A stretch of 8,356 nucleotides of DNA from contig JAGNOB010000053.1 in the NCBI GenBank assembly GCA_017990305.1, positions 1-8,356 on the forward strand. Direction: 5' to 3'. Every line of letters begins with the position of its first letter. Within the stretch, counting starts at the first letter, position 1. The notes beneath the pieces are model-generated. The model saw only the letters and a program-made list of their open reading frames with translations, searched no databases and was not told the DNA's origin. The stretch is from Leucobacter sp. GTDB taxonomy: Bacteria > Actinomycetota > Actinomycetes > Actinomycetales > Microbacteriaceae. The position numbers and the translations under genes are program-made. Below are positions 6,563 to 8,356 of the stretch, piece by piece.

Positions 6563-6982
6563 TTAGTGCGTCCTTTCAGACAGATCGGGTGCGGGGAGCA
6601 GATGGGGTTGGAGTGCTAGACGAATCTCGTCTGACACGCGCTCGGGTCGCTTCGTATCCGGGTTGACGTTGACGTAGTTCGTGTTGCTCACCGCGCAGCG
6701 CTTGCCGTGCTGGTGGAGCTCCTCGTGGAGCGTGAGCGAACTGTTGCCGATTCGCTCGACCCACACGCGCGCGGTCACGGGAGCAGGGTAGGTGAGTTCG
6801 TGTTCGAAGTTCACGGTGAAGCTCGCGACGATCATGCGCCATCGGGAGAAATCCTCTGGCGGGCCAAACACTGCGAACAGATCGCGCCTAGCAGCTTCGA
6901 ACCATATCGGAACGACGGTGTTGTTGATGTGACCGACCGCGTCGGTCTCTGAGACGCGCGGATGGATGATGGTCTCGAACAC
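6563..6982 (-). CDS. 4HBT/YbgC-FcbC-type hotdog acyl-CoA thioesterase
   Basis: A single-hotdog protein of 139 residues if translation starts at GTG 6982. The signature TDAVGHINNTVVPIWFEAAR (13-32) matches the 4-hydroxybenzoyl-CoA thioesterase family, with D14 the likely catalytic aspartate and GHINN the helix-start motif. Later segments (FTVNFEHEL, then a strand ending YVNVNPDTKRPERV) fit the remaining hotdog strands. These cytoplasmic enzymes act as dimers or tetramers on short-chain or aromatic acyl-CoA. GTG 6982 has GGAG 4 bases upstream and begins directly at the domain. ATG 7039 and TTG 7084 are alternative in-frame starts adding 19 or 34 residues that are arginine- and proline-rich and look non-conserved. 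The gene is first in a two-gene unit with the TesB-like thioesterase. The family is clear; the exact start and substrate are not. Confidence 0.88.
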   Translation of the reverse strand: MFETIIHPRVSETDAVGHINNTVVPIWFEAARRDLFAVFGPPEDFSRWRMIVASFTVNFEHELTYPAPVTARVWVERIGNSSLTLHEELHQHGKRCAVSNTNYVNVNPDTKRPERVSDEIRLALQPHLLPAPDLSERTH

Positions 6983-7103
6983 TGCACTCCAGATCGGTCG
7001 GCGACGGTGGCGAACGGCGGGGCCGCGGTGGGGTCCCATGAGCCAGGCTATCGGGAGCTGCGACCGGAACCAAGGGCCGCGCAACCCTCAGTTGTTCCAG
7101 TGG

Positions 7104-7109
7104 ATTATC
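7104..7109 (-). promoter_or_regulatory. Candidate -10 box for the thioesterase operon
   Basis: GATAAT on the minus strand matches the TATAAT consensus at 5 of 6 positions in an AT-richer patch. No good -35 is found at the proper distance. Transcription would begin near 7097, which favours the GTG 6982 or ATG 7039 start over TTG 7084. Confidence 0.25.
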
Positions 7110-7141
7110 CAGCGAATTGCCCAGACGCCGCTGGGGGTACT

Positions 7142-7190
7142 ACTCAAGGTTGCGGTCTGACCACTCAGGCCGCTCTCCGAGTCACTCAGG
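7142..7190 (+). repeat. Three phased ACTCA(A/-)GG direct repeats
   Basis: ACTCA occurs at 7142-7146, 7163-7167 and 7184-7188, starting exactly 21 bases apart, two turns of the DNA helix. The last two are identical CACTCAGG; the first reads TACTCAAGG. The array lies about 200 bases upstream of the exported-protein genes and about 160 bases upstream of the thioesterase start. Phased repeats of this kind often bind an activator or repressor as a multimer; no regulator is encoded in the window. Confidence 0.35.
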
Positions 7191-7216
7191 GTCGTCTGAG
7201 CTGCTCCTATGGTCGA

Positions 7217-7246
7217 TTGGAGTGGACGCGGGGAAGCGAACATAGT
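7217..7246 (+). promoter_or_regulatory. Weak candidate promoter for the exported-protein operon
   Basis: TTGGAG at 7217-7222 and CATAGT at 7241-7246 with an 18-base spacer resemble a housekeeping promoter (4 of 6 matches in each box). It lies just downstream of the phased ACTCA repeats and would give a leader of about 140 bases. Other arrangements nearer the gene are possible. Confidence 0.25.
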
Positions 7247-7390
7247 TGGTCTGGCCTGGGATTCTAGCGGGCCATGCCAATCTGCTCTCTGGCGCGTGCT
7301 GGCTGGAGTACCTATTGAGTTTCCCTGTCTTGTCTACGGACTCACCGAGCGACATCTTGCCGTCGCCCAGATCGATCACAGGGAGAACCC

Positions 7391-8011
7391 ATGACTCAGA
7401 ACACGCAGAAGACCGGTCGCAAGCGCGCCCTCATCGCCGCAGGATCGCTCCTCGGCATCGGTGCACTCGCGGTCGCCGCCGCATTCACCGACTTCGCCAA
7501 CCTCAACCTTGGCAACGGCACCGACGGCGGCATCGGTGGCGGCGACAACACCTTCAACATCCAGGTCGTCGGGACCGACGCAGACGGCGTTCCCGTGCCG
7601 GGCACCTGGCAGGAGGCTGACGTTGTCGAAGGTGTCGACATCGCGCTCCTCGGCGCCGACACCATCACCCCTGGCGATACGATCTCCGTCGACATTCCGG
7701 TGCTCAACGACAGCCCGAAGCTCGCTGCAGACGTGAACCTGACGCTCGGTGACGTCCCGGGCCGCGTCTCCGACAGCGACTACGCAGCGCAGCTGCGCTA
7801 CACGATCACCGTCGACGGCGTCGCTGTGGTGTCGAACGTGAAGCAGGCAGCAGTCTCGAACCTCGACCTCGTCGAGCTCACCGCCGGAGCAGATAGCACT
7901 GTCGGTGTGGCCATCACGCTGCTCGATCAGGGCAGCTCGGAGGCAAACAACGCGCTGCAGGGCAAGACAGCCCACGTGCAGGCCCAGTTCACCGCAGAAT
8001 CAGTGAGCTAA
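7391..8011 (+). CDS. SipW-dependent-type (alternate signal peptide) exported protein
   Basis: A 206-residue secreted protein. The start ATG has GGGAGAA about 5 bases upstream. The N-terminus is basic (KTGRKR, 7-12), followed by a hydrophobic stretch (13-31) ending AAAFTDF (29-35). The FTD after the hydrophobic core is characteristic of precursors cut by SipW-type signal peptidases, such as Bacillus TasA and camelysin-like proteins. The mature part is acidic and rich in G, D, V and T, with alternating beta-strand-like segments and no cysteine or catalytic motif, which suits a beta-sandwich surface or fibre protein. A glycine-rich linker follows the cleavage region (41-51). No LPXTG sorting signal is present. 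It is followed by a strong hairpin and then a paralogous gene, forming a tandem exported pair. Signal class is confident; the structural role is inference from TasA-like relatives. Confidence 0.85.
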   Translation: MTQNTQKTGRKRALIAAGSLLGIGALAVAAAFTDFANLNLGNGTDGGIGGGDNTFNIQVVGTDADGVPVPGTWQEADVVEGVDIALLGADTITPGDTISVDIPVLNDSPKLAADVNLTLGDVPGRVSDSDYAAQLRYTITVDGVAVVSNVKQAAVSNLDLVELTAGADSTVGVAITLLDQGSSEANNALQGKTAHVQAQFTAESVS

Positions 8012-8018
8012 GTGCGAC

Positions 8019-8047
8019 GTTTGCCCGGGCCGAGCGCCCGGGCAAAC
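8019..8047 (+). terminator. Perfect 12-bp hairpin between the two exported-protein genes
   Basis: GTTTGCCCGGGC (8019-8030) and GCCCGGGCAAAC (8036-8047) are exact inverted repeats around a 5-base loop. The stem is very stable and begins 8 bases after the first gene's stop. No T-run follows, so it is not a classic Rho-independent terminator. It may cause partial termination or protect the 3' end of the first gene's mRNA, giving unequal expression of the two genes. Confidence 0.7.
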
Positions 8048-8053
8048 CCGCAG

Positions 8054-8066
8054 CGCGCCAAGCGCG
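8054..8066 (+). promoter_or_regulatory. Small hairpin touching the ribosome site of the second exported-protein gene
   Basis: CGCGC (8054-8058) and GCGCG (8062-8066) form a 5-bp stem with loop CAA. The right arm ends at the first G of the GGGGAG ribosome site (8066-8071), which is 6 bases from ATG 8078. The structure could reduce initiation on the second gene. Confidence 0.3.
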
Positions 8067-8077
8067 GGGAGAGAATC

Positions 8078-8356
8078 ATGACACAGAACTGCAGTCGACG
8101 CGGCCGGTCACGGCTGATGTTGGCGGGCGGCGGGCTGCTGAGCGTCGTAGCGCTCACCACCACCGCGTTCTTTACTGACTTTGTCGATCTCGAAGCGCAG
8201 ATCGACGGCACGCGAAACACATTCGACATCGTCGTTGCCGGCGCCACAGATCCTGAATGGCGGCCGACCCCAGCAGACTGGGTGCAGGCCGACGAAGAAG
8301 CGTTCCTCATCGACCTCGGCGAATCCACCGAGCTTCCACCCGGAGCGACGAGGCAC
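8078..8356 (+). CDS. Second SipW-dependent-type exported protein, partial at its C-terminus
   Basis: The frame is open from ATG 8078 to the right edge, giving 93 codons. GGGGAG lies 6 bases upstream. It is a diverged paralogue of the preceding protein: both begin MTQN, have a basic segment and hydrophobic core, place FTDF at residues 32-35, and continue with NTF(N/D)I (47-51 here). The shared pattern goes on as a tryptophan followed by an acidic stretch and PG (DWVQAD ... PPGAT here; TWQEAD ... TPGDT in the paralogue). The glycine-rich linker of the first copy is missing here, and tryptophans are more frequent. It is expected to be exported and processed by the same SipW-type peptidase, perhaps as a minor or anchoring subunit. 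The rest of the protein is outside the window. Confidence 0.85.
   Translation, partial: MTQNCSRRGRSRLMLAGGGLLSVVALTTTAFFTDFVDLEAQIDGTRNTFDIVVAGATDPEWRPTPADWVQADEEAFLIDLGESTELPPGATRH

Larger units (their letters stand above)
6983..7390. other. Divergent intergenic region between the 4HBT gene and the exported-protein genes
   Basis: About 400 bases without a convincing gene. Short plus-strand frames of 60-120 codons cross it but have no ribosome site or recognisable product. It should hold promoters for both flanking units. Visible elements are a possible minus-strand -10 (GATAAT, 7104-7109), three evenly spaced ACTCA motifs at 7142-7188, a GGTCTGACC palindrome at 7154-7162, and a weak plus-strand promoter near 7217-7246. 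Confidence 0.6.

Noticed and set aside
7085..7134. Inverted repeat CCAGCG ... CGCTGG around 7109-7134
   Set aside because: The arms are only 6 bases with a 14-base gap, which is expected by chance in GC-rich DNA.
6962..7394. Several plus-strand frames of 60-101 codons across the divergent intergenic region
   Set aside because: They overlap each other in different frames, lack ribosome sites and resemble no known protein.
1..8356. tRNA or rRNA genes, CRISPR arrays, insertion sequences or phage attachment sites
   Set aside because: No cloverleaf-like segment, regular spacer-repeat array, transposase or long terminal inverted repeat was found by eye.

Overview
The window is GC-rich DNA, with third codon positions nearly all G or C and several GTG/TTG starts. 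Two exported proteins at the right end carry the unusual signal peptide processed by SipW-type peptidases. Together these suggest an actinobacterium, most plausibly a Microbacteriaceae member (Leucobacter-like). That is an inference, because the window holds no rRNA, tRNA or other phylogenetic marker.

Layout. (1) 1-722, minus: a crotonase-fold acyl-CoA enzyme that runs off the left edge. Its mRNA leader carries an 18-codon ORF and a hairpin. (2) 723-1002: a divergent promoter region. (3) 1003-5582, plus: a closely spaced set of three genes, probably one operon. They are an MHS-type MFS symporter, a Pif1/RecD-like superfamily 1 helicase with a C-terminal BRCT domain, and a glutamate-racemase-like protein. 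(4) 5599-6982, minus: two translationally adjacent hotdog thioesterases, a 4HBT-type enzyme followed by a TesB-type acyl-CoA thioesterase, converging on the racemase-like gene. (5) 6983-7390: a second divergent intergenic region with phased short repeats. (6) 7391-8356, plus: two paralogous SipW-dependent-type exported proteins separated by a strong 12-bp hairpin. The second runs off the right edge.

How the genes relate. The crotonase and the two thioesterases all act on acyl-CoA thioesters. The MFS symporter divergent from the crotonase could import the corresponding organic acid. The exported pair probably belongs to a surface or matrix protein locus whose dedicated signal peptidase may lie just beyond the window.

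The most unusual content is the helicase/racemase-like pair. The helicase has an insert resembling a DnaQ-type exonuclease whose catalytic acidic residues are mostly gone. The MurI-like protein, 17 bp downstream, keeps the family's framework residues, but both catalytic cysteines are serines. Two apparently dead enzyme domains in adjacent genes suggest a non-catalytic DNA-associated role, which remains a hypothesis.
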